From positions 1-64,000 of the forward strand of contig DAOTXR010000086.1 in the NCBI GenBank assembly GCA_034435375.1: a stretch of DNA of 64,000 nucleotides, written 5' to 3'. The position numbers and the translations under genes are program-made. The stretch's first letter is position 1, and each line of letters begins with the position of its first letter. Source of the stretch: DAOTXR01 sp034435375 (lineage in GTDB: Bacteria > Chloroflexota > Anaerolineae > Aggregatilineales > UBA3940). Of the stretch, positions 34,101 through 42,700 are shown piece after piece. The notes beneath the pieces are model-generated. The model did no database searches. It worked only from the letters and a program-made list of their open reading frames with translations, and was not told the DNA's origin.

Positions 34101-35589
34101 TCACATCTACCTGTACGACCAAGCCAGCGATACGTTGACCTTCGGAACCAGCTTGTGGAACACTGGAGAAATCGACCAGGAGTTTGCACCGCCCCGTCCT
34201 CACGGGATGACGGCCACAGCGGCCCGCAGCGGCGAGCGGCTGGTCATCCGCAACCCCCATGAGCATCCCCTGTTCAGAGATGCACCCCACGAGTGGGGCA
34301 CCATCGAGGCCATCGTCAGTGTTCCGCTCAAGCAGGCAGACGAGGTGATCGGCGTGTTCAATATCGCCTTTGATCAGCAAGCCAGCCTGACCGATGACAC
34401 CCTCCACTTCCTCGACCTGCTGGCCACCCAGGCAGCGGTGGCTATCGTGAACGCCCGGCTGGCTGAGGCGACTCGCACCAGCCGTGACCGTCTCCAGGCA
34501 GTGTTGGACAGCATCAACGATGGCATTCTGATGTTCGACGTCAACGGGCGGTTAGTCCTGGCTAACCCACGCACTGAGTATCTGCTGAACATCCGCACAC
34601 GCGAGTTCATGGGCCAGCACTTTATCCGCATCCTGAAACGCCTGGGGCGGATGTTCACGGACGAAGAAGCCTTTTCGATCCGGGATGCGGTCGAGCTGAT
34701 CCGCAGCGCACAAGAAAACCCTGCCATGATGACGCGGCGCAAATACACCCTCAGCCATCCCACCGTGCGGGTGATTGAAGAAACATCGCTGGCAGTGATC
34801 GGAGCGAACGAGGAGATCCTGGGACGGTTGTTCATCCTGCGGGACATCACACAAGAATACGAGATGGAGGTGTACCGGCAGGAGATGTCGCACATGCTGG
34901 TGCACGATCTGCGTAGTCCGCTGGCAGGCGTGATTACCGGATTGACGATTGCGATGGAAGAGATGGAGGAAGGCGCGGAGGGAACACCACAAACGACCCT
35001 GGCTTCAACAGTACGGGTGGCCCTGAACAGCGCAAACGATCTGCTGCATCTGGTTGAGGCCATTTTGGATGTGAACAAACTGGAAGCAGGTGAGGTGCCG
35101 CTGGCGCTAGAAGAAGTCAATCTGAGGGAGATCGCTCGTCAGGCCTACGAGACTCTGAGCCGCACGGCTGCCGAGGCCAACATCGAGGTCACCATTCGCG
35201 CTCCAGAGGAACTGCCCTCCATCCACGCAGACCTGGGCCAGATCCGGCGGGTGATGATCAACCTGCTCGATAACGCCCTGCGTTACACGCCAGAGAACGG
35301 TCGAATCGGCATCGAGATTGAAGCCACGCCAGCCTATCACACTGTAACCATCTATGACACCGGAGAAGGTGTGCCGCCAGAGCTGCGGGAACGCATCTTT
35401 GAGCGCTTTGCTCAGGGTGATGTGACGCGCCGCAAGCGAGGGCCTAAGGGATCCGGGCTGGGGCTGACGTTCTGCCGCCTGGCAGTCGAGGCCCATGGGG
35501 GCCGCATTTGGGTGACGGATGGGCCAGAAGGCGGCGCAGCATTCCACTTCACCCTGCCCACAGGACTGATGACAGGGTCAATGGACTGA
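31144..35589 (+). CDS. Membrane sensor histidine kinase with five GAF domains and one PAS domain
   Basis: A 1481-aa protein. About seven membrane helices occupy residues 25-255. Five GAF-type units follow (about 260-424, 425-602, 603-783, 784-947 and 948-1115), each ending in an A(V/I)A-x-x-NARL motif and joined by short helices. A PAS domain lies at about 1118-1245. The dimerisation/phosphoacceptor domain has His1254 in LVHDLRSPLAG. The ATP-binding domain has N-box INLLDNALRYTP near 1373 and GSGLGLTF near 1435. No receiver domain is attached and no response regulator is nearby. The gene overlaps the upstream GTPase gene by 14 bases, and a second kinase follows 33 bases later. Ligands of the GAF stack cannot be predicted. 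Confidence 0.9.
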   Translation: MKVSELFLYLSERYKTRTRLQFSTTQRLLAIGLWVLATAVAVILNRDWYAIEWGEVLYFLTLYTISAILSVRLRMGAYIGLANTSLVAATLVMGYQRALLLSPLMALILLPVVLALSLFVGGLRRYQSIILFESLWHSASLAISLLPSGWLYDQLGGVTYPTFINAAQFALVLLLITLIFAFDTALLMVWLALSGVGLGNFWRTHGWSYTASGLLLTCVFAPLIASRTILPEHLRGVGIIPYALGALLLYRITWVQIKLTDRLDDLHLLNSISQALNSTLDFERLLQIIQDQIGKLLDTSGFFLGLIDEARSSLYFPVRYEDGERLPPISRPFANGLAEHMIRTRKPLLITHNALAEVARLGLEPAGRPAKCFAGVPILAGERVIGVMGLRSYQQEYAYDLDDLRLLETIAASGAVALQNAQLYRQSQRQASELSSLNKVSALVSTNPRLDEVIETICQVVVDVTQCQKSAIFLLDPESNLYQLVGSIGLGEEYRSHLHQLDSTTSDHALVLRTKQAFVVHDISTEPALQALEKTRQALAADGVRSFIDVPMRIGETVIGSLTAYYDQPRHFDPAEIELLSTLSGQVAIAVENARLFNDTRTRARQIEVLYQTGRAVNASLSVQNVLHAVTTSLIGVLGVETCATLLAEEGGRELRTALWMVREYDRVIEHTVDGEAFAIADMPRTARAIREEDVIVLQRSALKQTEEKQRLLDHYGLRSGIGLPLAMHGELIGLIVLGNQRLPRSFDPETLRLAHALANQAAIAIQNARLFERTDVALARRLDEISALETISQRMTRRLDLHAVIEQVVNAAAGATNADLCEVALLDPQTDLLHVMVRHGMADQREEATTWAANLGLTGRSLQTGEAVRVDDVTQVPEYLCIRPDVRSEMAVPIILDGQRLGVINLESVQPSAFDADQERFVTSLAEHAAIAIQNARLFEAVQQRAVEFQTLRAIAVDLLSEADLQHRLQVIAREALKRAQARDIHIYLYDQASDTLTFGTSLWNTGEIDQEFAPPRPHGMTATAARSGERLVIRNPHEHPLFRDAPHEWGTIEAIVSVPLKQADEVIGVFNIAFDQQASLTDDTLHFLDLLATQAAVAIVNARLAEATRTSRDRLQAVLDSINDGILMFDVNGRLVLANPRTEYLLNIRTREFMGQHFIRILKRLGRMFTDEEAFSIRDAVELIRSAQENPAMMTRRKYTLSHPTVRVIEETSLAVIGANEEILGRLFILRDITQEYEMEVYRQEMSHMLVHDLRSPLAGVITGLTIAMEEMEEGAEGTPQTTLASTVRVALNSANDLLHLVEAILDVNKLEAGEVPLALEEVNLREIARQAYETLSRTAAEANIEVTIRAPEELPSIHADLGQIRRVMINLLDNALRYTPENGRIGIEIEATPAYHTVTIYDTGEGVPPELRERIFERFAQGDVTRRKRGPKGSGLGLTFCRLAVEAHGGRIWVTDGPEGGAAFHFTLPTGLMTGSMD

Positions 35590-35622
35590 GCACAGGCATT
35601 CAGAGTATGGTATGATGAGGGT

Positions 35623-38600
35623 ATGAATCGCGTCAAGCGCACGGCACTATTTCACTGGCTTCTGGGGCTGGGACTGCTGGTCGTCACAGGCATATTGTGG
35701 CCGCCTCTTGGCAACCAGACGCTGGTTGACTGGGTCGTTCTGAGCACCACGGTCGCGCTGGTGGGCCTGATCCACTACCTGGGCGTATCGTTTGGCACCA
35801 CTGAGGTGTCATTCCTGCCCGTGGCCGTGCTGATGGCCTATCTCACGTTGGGGCTGGAGAAGGGCCTGGCCGCGGCCTCGGTTGGGCTGATCTTAGGCTC
35901 AGGTATGCAACTGGCCGTGCGCTGGAAACGACTGCCGGATAACCCTGAGACCTGGTGGGAGCGCGCCTCGTGGGCGGCGTTCCCGGTTGGGCAGACCGGG
36001 CTGAGCCTGCTTGCCGCCAACTGGAGCTACTCCCTCCTCAAGGCCCGCCCGCCTTTGCAGGCCCTCCAGACACTCCAGGACCTGCTGCCGGTGATCGTGG
36101 CAATAGTGGTCTTCCTGATCAGCTTCGACCTGATCCTGGCGGCCCATCTAATGCTGCGCAAAGTCAGTATTGCAGAACTCTACCGAAATCATCGCCAGCC
36201 GTTCCTGGCAATCCAACTGCTGCCGTTGGCTCTCGCGCCGCTGGCGGCCCTGTCACTCGCCTGGCTGGGCATGTGGGCCTACCTGCTGTTCGAGTGCATC
36301 GTGCTGACGATCGCTGTCGTTGTGCGGCGACTGATGGATACTCAGGACACCCTCCAGGACCAGGTGCAGCAGCTGGAGTCGCTCTCGGCGATGAACAAAG
36401 CCATCCGCACCACGCTGGAGCTTGACCCGCTGCTACAGATGGTGTATGTGCAGGTGGCAAACCTGCTTAAAGTGAAAAACATGAAGATTCTGCTGGGCGA
36501 GCCTGACCCTGAGACAGGACAGTGGACGCCACAGTTCTACGCGCGGCGCGGGCAGCAAGTCCAGCAACCCCCGCCTGAATCGCCAGACGGCTTTACGGCA
36601 TGGGTCTTGAAGGAACGCATCCCCCTGTTGGCCGCATCGGTGGAGCAGACCGCCGAACGTTTAGGAATCAAGAATCCGCCTCCAGCACGAACCTGGATGG
36701 GCATTCCGCTCAGATCATCTAATCGCACCCTGGGATGTATGGTGGTATGGCTTGAGGCCAACCAGGACCCAGAGCGGCAGTTCGCGCAGACAGACCTGGA
36801 ATTGTTCGTCACCATTGCCATCCAAACCGAAGTGGCGATGGAGAATGCCCTGCTTTATAAGGAAGCCCAGCAGCACGCGGCGCAGTTAGCCCGCCTCAAC
36901 CAGATCAGCGCCGTGATGAACGCCTCGCTGAATCCGGAGCGGCTGCTGGAGCTGGTGGCATCGTCGGTGATCGAGGTCGCAGGCTCTGATAAGGCTGCCA
37001 TCTATCTGCTCGACGAAGACAAGCATGAGCCTGCACTGCTGCTGACACACGCGCAGGGTTTCTCGCCGGAGCACATCGCCCGGTCAAAGGACATCGCCGT
37101 GCCGCTGACAGACGCCGAACGCAAGAAGGTCATGGACACCGCCGAGCCGGTCATCATGCCCAACCTGCACGCCCCCGGCGCGGATGTGTCTGCCGCTACC
37201 ATTCTGCTGGCCAGCCGCGAGGACTTCGTCGCTTACGCCTACCTGCCCCTGCGCGCCCAGAACCGCATGATCGGCATGCTGGCAGTCTATTACAGCAAGC
37301 CTCACAAGTTCTCCAAGACTGAGATTGAGCTGCTGGAAACGTTTGCCAACCAAGCCGCTCTGGCGGTGGTCAATGCGCACGTGTATCAGGCAGTGGATAT
37401 CCAGTTGACGAGGCGCATCAGCCAGATCGTGCGCATGTCAGACATCAGCCAGCGGCTGAGCGCAACGCTGGAGCTAGACACGATCTTCAAGTTGATTGTC
37501 GAGTCGGCCATCGAGGGCTGTGAAGCTGACGCAGGGGTGCTAGTAATCGCCGGCAACCCGGAGCTGGGATATGACGACACCCAGCCGCACATGGTCGCCT
37601 GGAAAGGGTTTGACCCCGTGAGCAGCGACCGCGCTCCCCACATCATCGCCGAGGAACTGGCCCAGAGTGAGGTGTTCAGGAAAGGTGAAACCCGCATCAC
37701 GTCGATGGATGACCCACAGACCAGCGGGCCGCGCTCGCAGCTCTACGTGCCGATCTTCCTCGACGGCGTGGTAGCAGGCGCCATCGCGCTGGAAAGTGAG
37801 ATGCTGAACGCCTTTAACCACGATGACCTGACGTTCGTCAGCCAGCTGGCCGTGCAAGCCTCGGTTGCCATCCGCAACGCCCAGCTATACCGGCGGTCGC
37901 AGATCGTGCGGGATCGCCTGCACGCCATTCTAGACGCCAGCAACGATGGCCTGCTGATGATCGACCCCAAAGCGCGGATCGTGATGACCAACACGCGCAT
38001 GGGTGAATTCTGGGACTTTGCTCGCCAGGATTTCGCCCCGCGCTCGCCAGACGAGTTTATCGCCGACCCGCTCAGCTCGCTGGGAGAGGGGTTGGGATAC
38101 AAAGAGGGCGAGCTTAACGACCTGATCCGGCGCGGCATCGTCAACCCGAACATAAAACCTGAGACTGACCTGTACGTCACGCGCGCGCTGCGGGGCCAAC
38201 GGCAGCGGTTCGTTGAGCGGACAGCTACACCGGTGCGCGACGAACAGGGACGGTTCATCGGCCTGCTGCTGATTTTCCGCGATGTGACCGAGCAAAAGGA
38301 ATTGGAAGAGGCGCGTCAGAGCCTGACCAGCATGATCGTCCACGATCTGCGCTCGCCGCTCCAAGCCGTGATGGGCAGTATGCGGCTGATTTCTGAGGTG
38401 ACGCCTCAGAAGGACCCCATAGTCCAGCAGGCCACCGAGGTGAGCCAGCGGGCAGTGAAGAAGCTGCTCAACCTTGTCAACAATCTGCTTGACCTGTCCC
38501 GCATGGAGCAAGGCGAGTTTGTGCTTGACCCCGGCATTGCCAGCCCCAAGGCTATCCTGGAAGACACCGCCAAGGAGTTGATGCCGTTGGCGCAGGAGAT

Positions 38601-39198
38601 CGGCACAATGGTGCAGGTGGAAGTGCCAGACAACATTCCACTCGTCAAAGCCGACCGCGACATGATCGAACGGGTCGTGTTGAACCTGCTCGACAACGCC
38701 TTGAAGTACACCGATCCAGGAACGTTGATCCGGCTGAGGGCCAGCGTGCAACCCGCCGCCGGCAAACAGCGGGAGGACATGGTGTGCATCAGTGTGGCCG
38801 ACAACGGGCCGGGCGTGCCTCCCGAATACAAACAGGCCATCTTTGACCGCTTTGCACAGATTCCGGGGCGCAAAGGCCGCCGCCGTAGCGCCGGGCTAGG
38901 GCTGGCCTTCTGCAAAATGGCGGTCGAGTCACACGGAGGCACGATCTGGGTTGAGGACAATCAGGACCACGGCAGCGTGTTTAGCTTTACGCTGCCAATT
39001 GTTTCCATTCCGGCAGGCGAAACCGCCGAGGACAAGGGGCTGGCAGTTAAACCCCCAGAGGCTCTCGCCGCCCCTGCGCAGGAGACTGACAGCCAGGCAA
39101 AGGCCCCGTCCTCGCCACCGCCAGAACCACAAAAGCTGGATGAGGCGACCGCCCAGGCCGAAGAAAGAAGTGAGGCTCATCAGAGAGACAAGTCGTGA
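35623..39198 (+). CDS. Membrane sensor histidine kinase with three GAF domains and one PAS domain
   Basis: A 1191-aa paralogue of the preceding kinase. About seven helices lie at residues 8-240. GAF units cover about 244-416, 417-596 and 597-761, each with a terminal A(V/I)-x-NA pattern. A PAS domain lies at about 762-900, the phosphoacceptor is His907 in MIVHDLRSPLQAV, and the HATPase domain covers about 1010-1125 with NLLDNALKYTDP and AGLGLAF. The last 65 residues are Pro/Ala/Glu-rich and probably disordered, a feature not shared with the first kinase. It is probably the third gene of the GTPase-kinase-kinase operon. Both kinases use an HDLRSPL box with Asp after the His, so they may belong to one lineage. 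Confidence 0.9.
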   Translation: MNRVKRTALFHWLLGLGLLVVTGILWPPLGNQTLVDWVVLSTTVALVGLIHYLGVSFGTTEVSFLPVAVLMAYLTLGLEKGLAAASVGLILGSGMQLAVRWKRLPDNPETWWERASWAAFPVGQTGLSLLAANWSYSLLKARPPLQALQTLQDLLPVIVAIVVFLISFDLILAAHLMLRKVSIAELYRNHRQPFLAIQLLPLALAPLAALSLAWLGMWAYLLFECIVLTIAVVVRRLMDTQDTLQDQVQQLESLSAMNKAIRTTLELDPLLQMVYVQVANLLKVKNMKILLGEPDPETGQWTPQFYARRGQQVQQPPPESPDGFTAWVLKERIPLLAASVEQTAERLGIKNPPPARTWMGIPLRSSNRTLGCMVVWLEANQDPERQFAQTDLELFVTIAIQTEVAMENALLYKEAQQHAAQLARLNQISAVMNASLNPERLLELVASSVIEVAGSDKAAIYLLDEDKHEPALLLTHAQGFSPEHIARSKDIAVPLTDAERKKVMDTAEPVIMPNLHAPGADVSAATILLASREDFVAYAYLPLRAQNRMIGMLAVYYSKPHKFSKTEIELLETFANQAALAVVNAHVYQAVDIQLTRRISQIVRMSDISQRLSATLELDTIFKLIVESAIEGCEADAGVLVIAGNPELGYDDTQPHMVAWKGFDPVSSDRAPHIIAEELAQSEVFRKGETRITSMDDPQTSGPRSQLYVPIFLDGVVAGAIALESEMLNAFNHDDLTFVSQLAVQASVAIRNAQLYRRSQIVRDRLHAILDASNDGLLMIDPKARIVMTNTRMGEFWDFARQDFAPRSPDEFIADPLSSLGEGLGYKEGELNDLIRRGIVNPNIKPETDLYVTRALRGQRQRFVERTATPVRDEQGRFIGLLLIFRDVTEQKELEEARQSLTSMIVHDLRSPLQAVMGSMRLISEVTPQKDPIVQQATEVSQRAVKKLLNLVNNLLDLSRMEQGEFVLDPGIASPKAILEDTAKELMPLAQEIGTMVQVEVPDNIPLVKADRDMIERVVLNLLDNALKYTDPGTLIRLRASVQPAAGKQREDMVCISVADNGPGVPPEYKQAIFDRFAQIPGRKGRRRSAGLGLAFCKMAVESHGGTIWVEDNQDHGSVFSFTLPIVSIPAGETAEDKGLAVKPPEALAAPAQETDSQAKAPSSPPPEPQKLDEATAQAEERSEAHQRDKS

Positions 39199-39230
39199 CG
39201 CCCGGCCCAGGGTGGCGATCCTGGCTTCTC

Positions 39231-39530
39231 TCAGACACCCGGCAAGGTGGGTTGTGACCGCCGCACATCTGGGAAAGCTGCCTGGCGGCGCGAACGGGCG
39301 AGCGCCCGCAGAGCATCGACGATATGGCCGTAGTACCCCCGGTAGCCATCGGCCTGCATATACCCCTCAATCACGTTGGCAGGGATGTGCCGGAGAAGCA
39401 CCTCAAATATGCGACTGGCCTCGTTGAGATAGGCATCGTGGGTGCTTTCGGCGATTTCCCCCCGTCGGAGGCGGTCATCAAGCCGACGCTCATACTCGTG
39501 CAGAATGGTCGTCGTGTTGCTCAAGGCCAT
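39231..39530 (-). CDS. Small helical protein of unknown function
   Basis: A 99-aa, mainly helical soluble protein with an N-terminal charged helix (LHEYERRLDDRLRRGEI), a central segment with NEASRIFEVLLRHI and a Tyr/Gly-rich stretch YMQADGYRGYYGHIVDAL. GGAGGAC directly precedes the ATG (short spacing). A TGnTATACT element lies about 110 bases upstream. It sits between two kinase genes that point toward it, in the only space of the signalling region not filled by kinases. No family is recognised. It could be an accessory or target of the kinases, which is only a guess. Confidence 0.5.
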   Translation of the reverse strand: MALSNTTTILHEYERRLDDRLRRGEIAESTHDAYLNEASRIFEVLLRHIPANVIEGYMQADGYRGYYGHIVDALRALARSRRQAAFPDVRRSQPTLPGV

Positions 39531-39636
39531 GTCCTCCGTGTGTTAGGGTTTCTCCAGAGACAGTCTCCCACGCTCGAGTCGATGCCAGAGATCCGATCCA
39601 GGCTTGCCGGCAGCCCACTGCACCCGACTCACTGAC

Positions 39637-39645
39637 AGTATATCA
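39637..39645 (-). promoter_or_regulatory. Extended -10 element upstream of the 99-aa gene
   Basis: The minus strand reads TGATATACT, an extended -10 of the same form as that of the thiamine operon. No -35 match is clear at 16-18 bases. The leader would be about 100 bases. Confidence 0.4.
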
Positions 39646-39714
39646 CAGAAAACCCTGGGAAAAGGCGAGCCGGAAAGCCGATCGGGCGCCCTTGAGCCAC
39701 GCTTTCACTCTTTT

Positions 39715-42700
39715 TCAGGAAGCAGCCGGAAGCCAGATGATAAAACATGCCCCTTCACCCGACACGCCTGTGCTGCTGGCCTCAATGCGCCCGCCGTGAC
39801 GTTCGACGATCTGGCTGGCAATCGGCAGACCGAGACCGGTGCCCGGCGTCCCGGAGTCGCGGGCCATCTTGCCCCGGTAGAAACGTTCAAAGATGTAGGG
39901 CATCTCATCGGCAGGGATGCCAGGCCCCGTGTCGCACACCGAGACGGTGGCCCAACGCCGATCATCTACTTCTCGTAGCGCAGTACTGACCATCACCTGG
40001 CCGCCAGGCGGGGTGTAGTTGAAGGCATTGGTCAACAGCGCACTCAGCGCCTGCCCCAAAGATGCCTGATCTCCATTGACGAGAGGCAAGCGACCGTCAC
40101 GTTCCAGACTGATCTGAAGGCCACGCCGTTCGGCGAGGGGTGTGCGATCATAGACATACAGTTCAGCCAGCACGTTGAGATCGACCAGCTCCACATTCCA
40201 CGAGAAGCGCTCCTGGTCCAGCCGGGATAGATACAGCAGGTCTTCGACGATGATCTCCAAACGCTCGGTCTCGCGGCGGAGCCGCTCAAGATATACCTCC
40301 TGCTTATCCGGGCGGGCAGACAGCAGGTGATTGTAAATCTTGAGGCTGGTGATCGGCGTGCGCAATTCGTGTGAGACGTTAGAGACGAACTCGTCTTTCA
40401 GACGGGTCAGCTCGATGAGTTGCTCATTCGCGTCTTGCAGTTCCTTCGTACGGGCAGCCACCCGCGCCTCAAGCTCGGTATAGGCCTGAGCTTTGGCAAT
40501 CGCCAGCGCGACCAGCTCAGCCGTCTGTTCGGCCCACACAATCTCGTCGGCATCGAAGCTGTGCGGCTGGTGAAAGTCCAAGATCAACGCTCCGATGCTG
40601 CGCTCATCAGCTAAGAGGGGTAATGCTAGCGCAGAATGCAACACCAGGTCAGGCCCAAGACGCTGCATGACAGTAGAGTCGAGATAGGGCGAGGACTTCG
40701 CCTCTTCCACAACCAGCACTCGGCATGCGCCCAGCACAGCTTCGGTCAGTGTCCTCTCGCCGGCGTATATCTGCTGCGAACGATACGCTTCGTGCCGGCG
40801 ACCAGAAGCCGCCATCGGGATCGGCACCTGCCGGGCTGCGTCCCACAAGGCAATGTAACAGACGTCTGCGCCAATCGCATCGACGGAGATATTGGCCATC
40901 TCGTGCAGCATCTCGTCGAAGGGAAGGGTGGCGGTCCCCAACCGTGTGATGCGGTTGAGCGCCTCCAGCCGGCGGCTACGGTTTCGGCTCTCGGTGTATA
41001 GGCGAGCATTCTTGATGGCCACAGCAGCCTGATCGGCAAAGGCTTTCAGAAGCTCGGCGTCGGATGGCTTAAAAAAGCCCGCAGGTTCATTAAACAGGGC
41101 CAGAAAGCCGATCACTTCGCTGCCGATGCAGATCGGCGCACCTATGTAGGATCGGGGATAGTCACAGTCGGGCCGCCGGAACCACGCCGGATAGAGATCG
41201 AGATCGGGGATGATCAACGGTTGCCGCGTGTCTGCCATGTGCCGGAGATTGGCCATCTCGCTCAAGGACGGAAACCCCGTTTTCCCTGACAGGCGCACTT
41301 CGGGTTGCCCCTTGGCACGCAGCAAGGCAACCTCGATCTCGCCCCCTCGGAGCAACAGCAGCTCAGCCTGCAAATGAGGCAGAACTTTCTCGGCGGAGTC
41401 CAGGATCAGGCTGAATACCTCGTCAAGATCCAAGGTGCCGCCAATGGCCTGGGCAGTGGCACGCAGGGCCTCGGCCAGCGTGCGCTGCTGGCGCTCAGAC
41501 TGGTAAAGCTGGGCGTTTCGGATGGCAATGGCGGCCTGGTCGGCAAAAAGACCGAGCAGATGCGCATCGTGGTCGGAAAAGACACGGGTTGAGGAGCCTG
41601 TGGCGGTGGCGTTGATCACCCCCAACATCTCGTCTCCCCACCGGATCGGCACGGCCAGCACAGCCCGGATCGGATAGTTGTCCAACTTGATGGCCCGGCC
41701 TTCCCAGGACGAGTAGTCGTTGATGATCATGATCTGGCCAGTCTCGATCACCTTGCCAGAGAGGCCCTCGCCACGACTCAGTGTCATGCCAGCTGGCATA
41801 ATGCCAGGGCCGACGCTGACACGCCACTCCAACAGGTCGTCCTCTGGGCGGTAGAGGTAGATGCCGCCCGACTCGATGCCGAGCAACTGGAGAGCGCTCT
41901 CTACCACCCGTTGCAGCAGCAAGTCCAGGTCGAGCTGGGTCGTCACGGCCAGGGTGAGCTGGCGCAGGGCTTCAAGCTCCCCAGCCTGACGGCGACTGTC
42001 GGCAAACAAGCGTGCATTGCGGATGGCCACCGCCGCCTGGTCGGCAAAAGCCTGCAAACGCTCGGCGTGCAGCGCAGTGAAGAAGTCCACTTCGGTGCTG
42101 ACCAAGCCCAGAAAGCCAATAATGCGCCCTTCAAGGCGGATAGGAGCGCCTATGTACGAACGTTCCCAAGCCGTCTGGGTGACGAGAATCCAGCCAGGAT
42201 AGGTGCGCACGTCGGGGATGATAAGCGGCTGGCCCGTCTCCATCATGGCCCGCAGGTTGGCGACGTCAGCCGCCTGAAAGGTGGTGGTCAGAGCGACCTT
42301 GAATATGCCTCTCTCGGCGTAGCCCTGCTCACGGACAATGCGACCGGCACCCGTGTCTGGATCGCACAGAATGATGGTGGCTGCATCGTTCGGGACGACA
42401 CGGCCAAGATTCGACAGGATGCGCTCGAATACCTCGTCCAGATCGAGCGTGCTGCTGATGGCCCGGGCTGTGTCGCGCAAGGCTTCGGCCAGCACTCGCT
42501 GTTCACGCTCAGCAGCCTGGACACGCTGCCGGGAGACCGCCGCGCCAATGGCCGCTGCGGCGCTCTTGAGCGTCTCGATCTCGGCAGGCAGCCATATGTG
42601 CCCCTGATCACAGTCATCAAAACCCAGAACACCCCACCAATGGTCGCTGCTGAAGATCGGTATCAGGGCAATGGATCGGCCTTCCCCCTGTTCGAAAATG

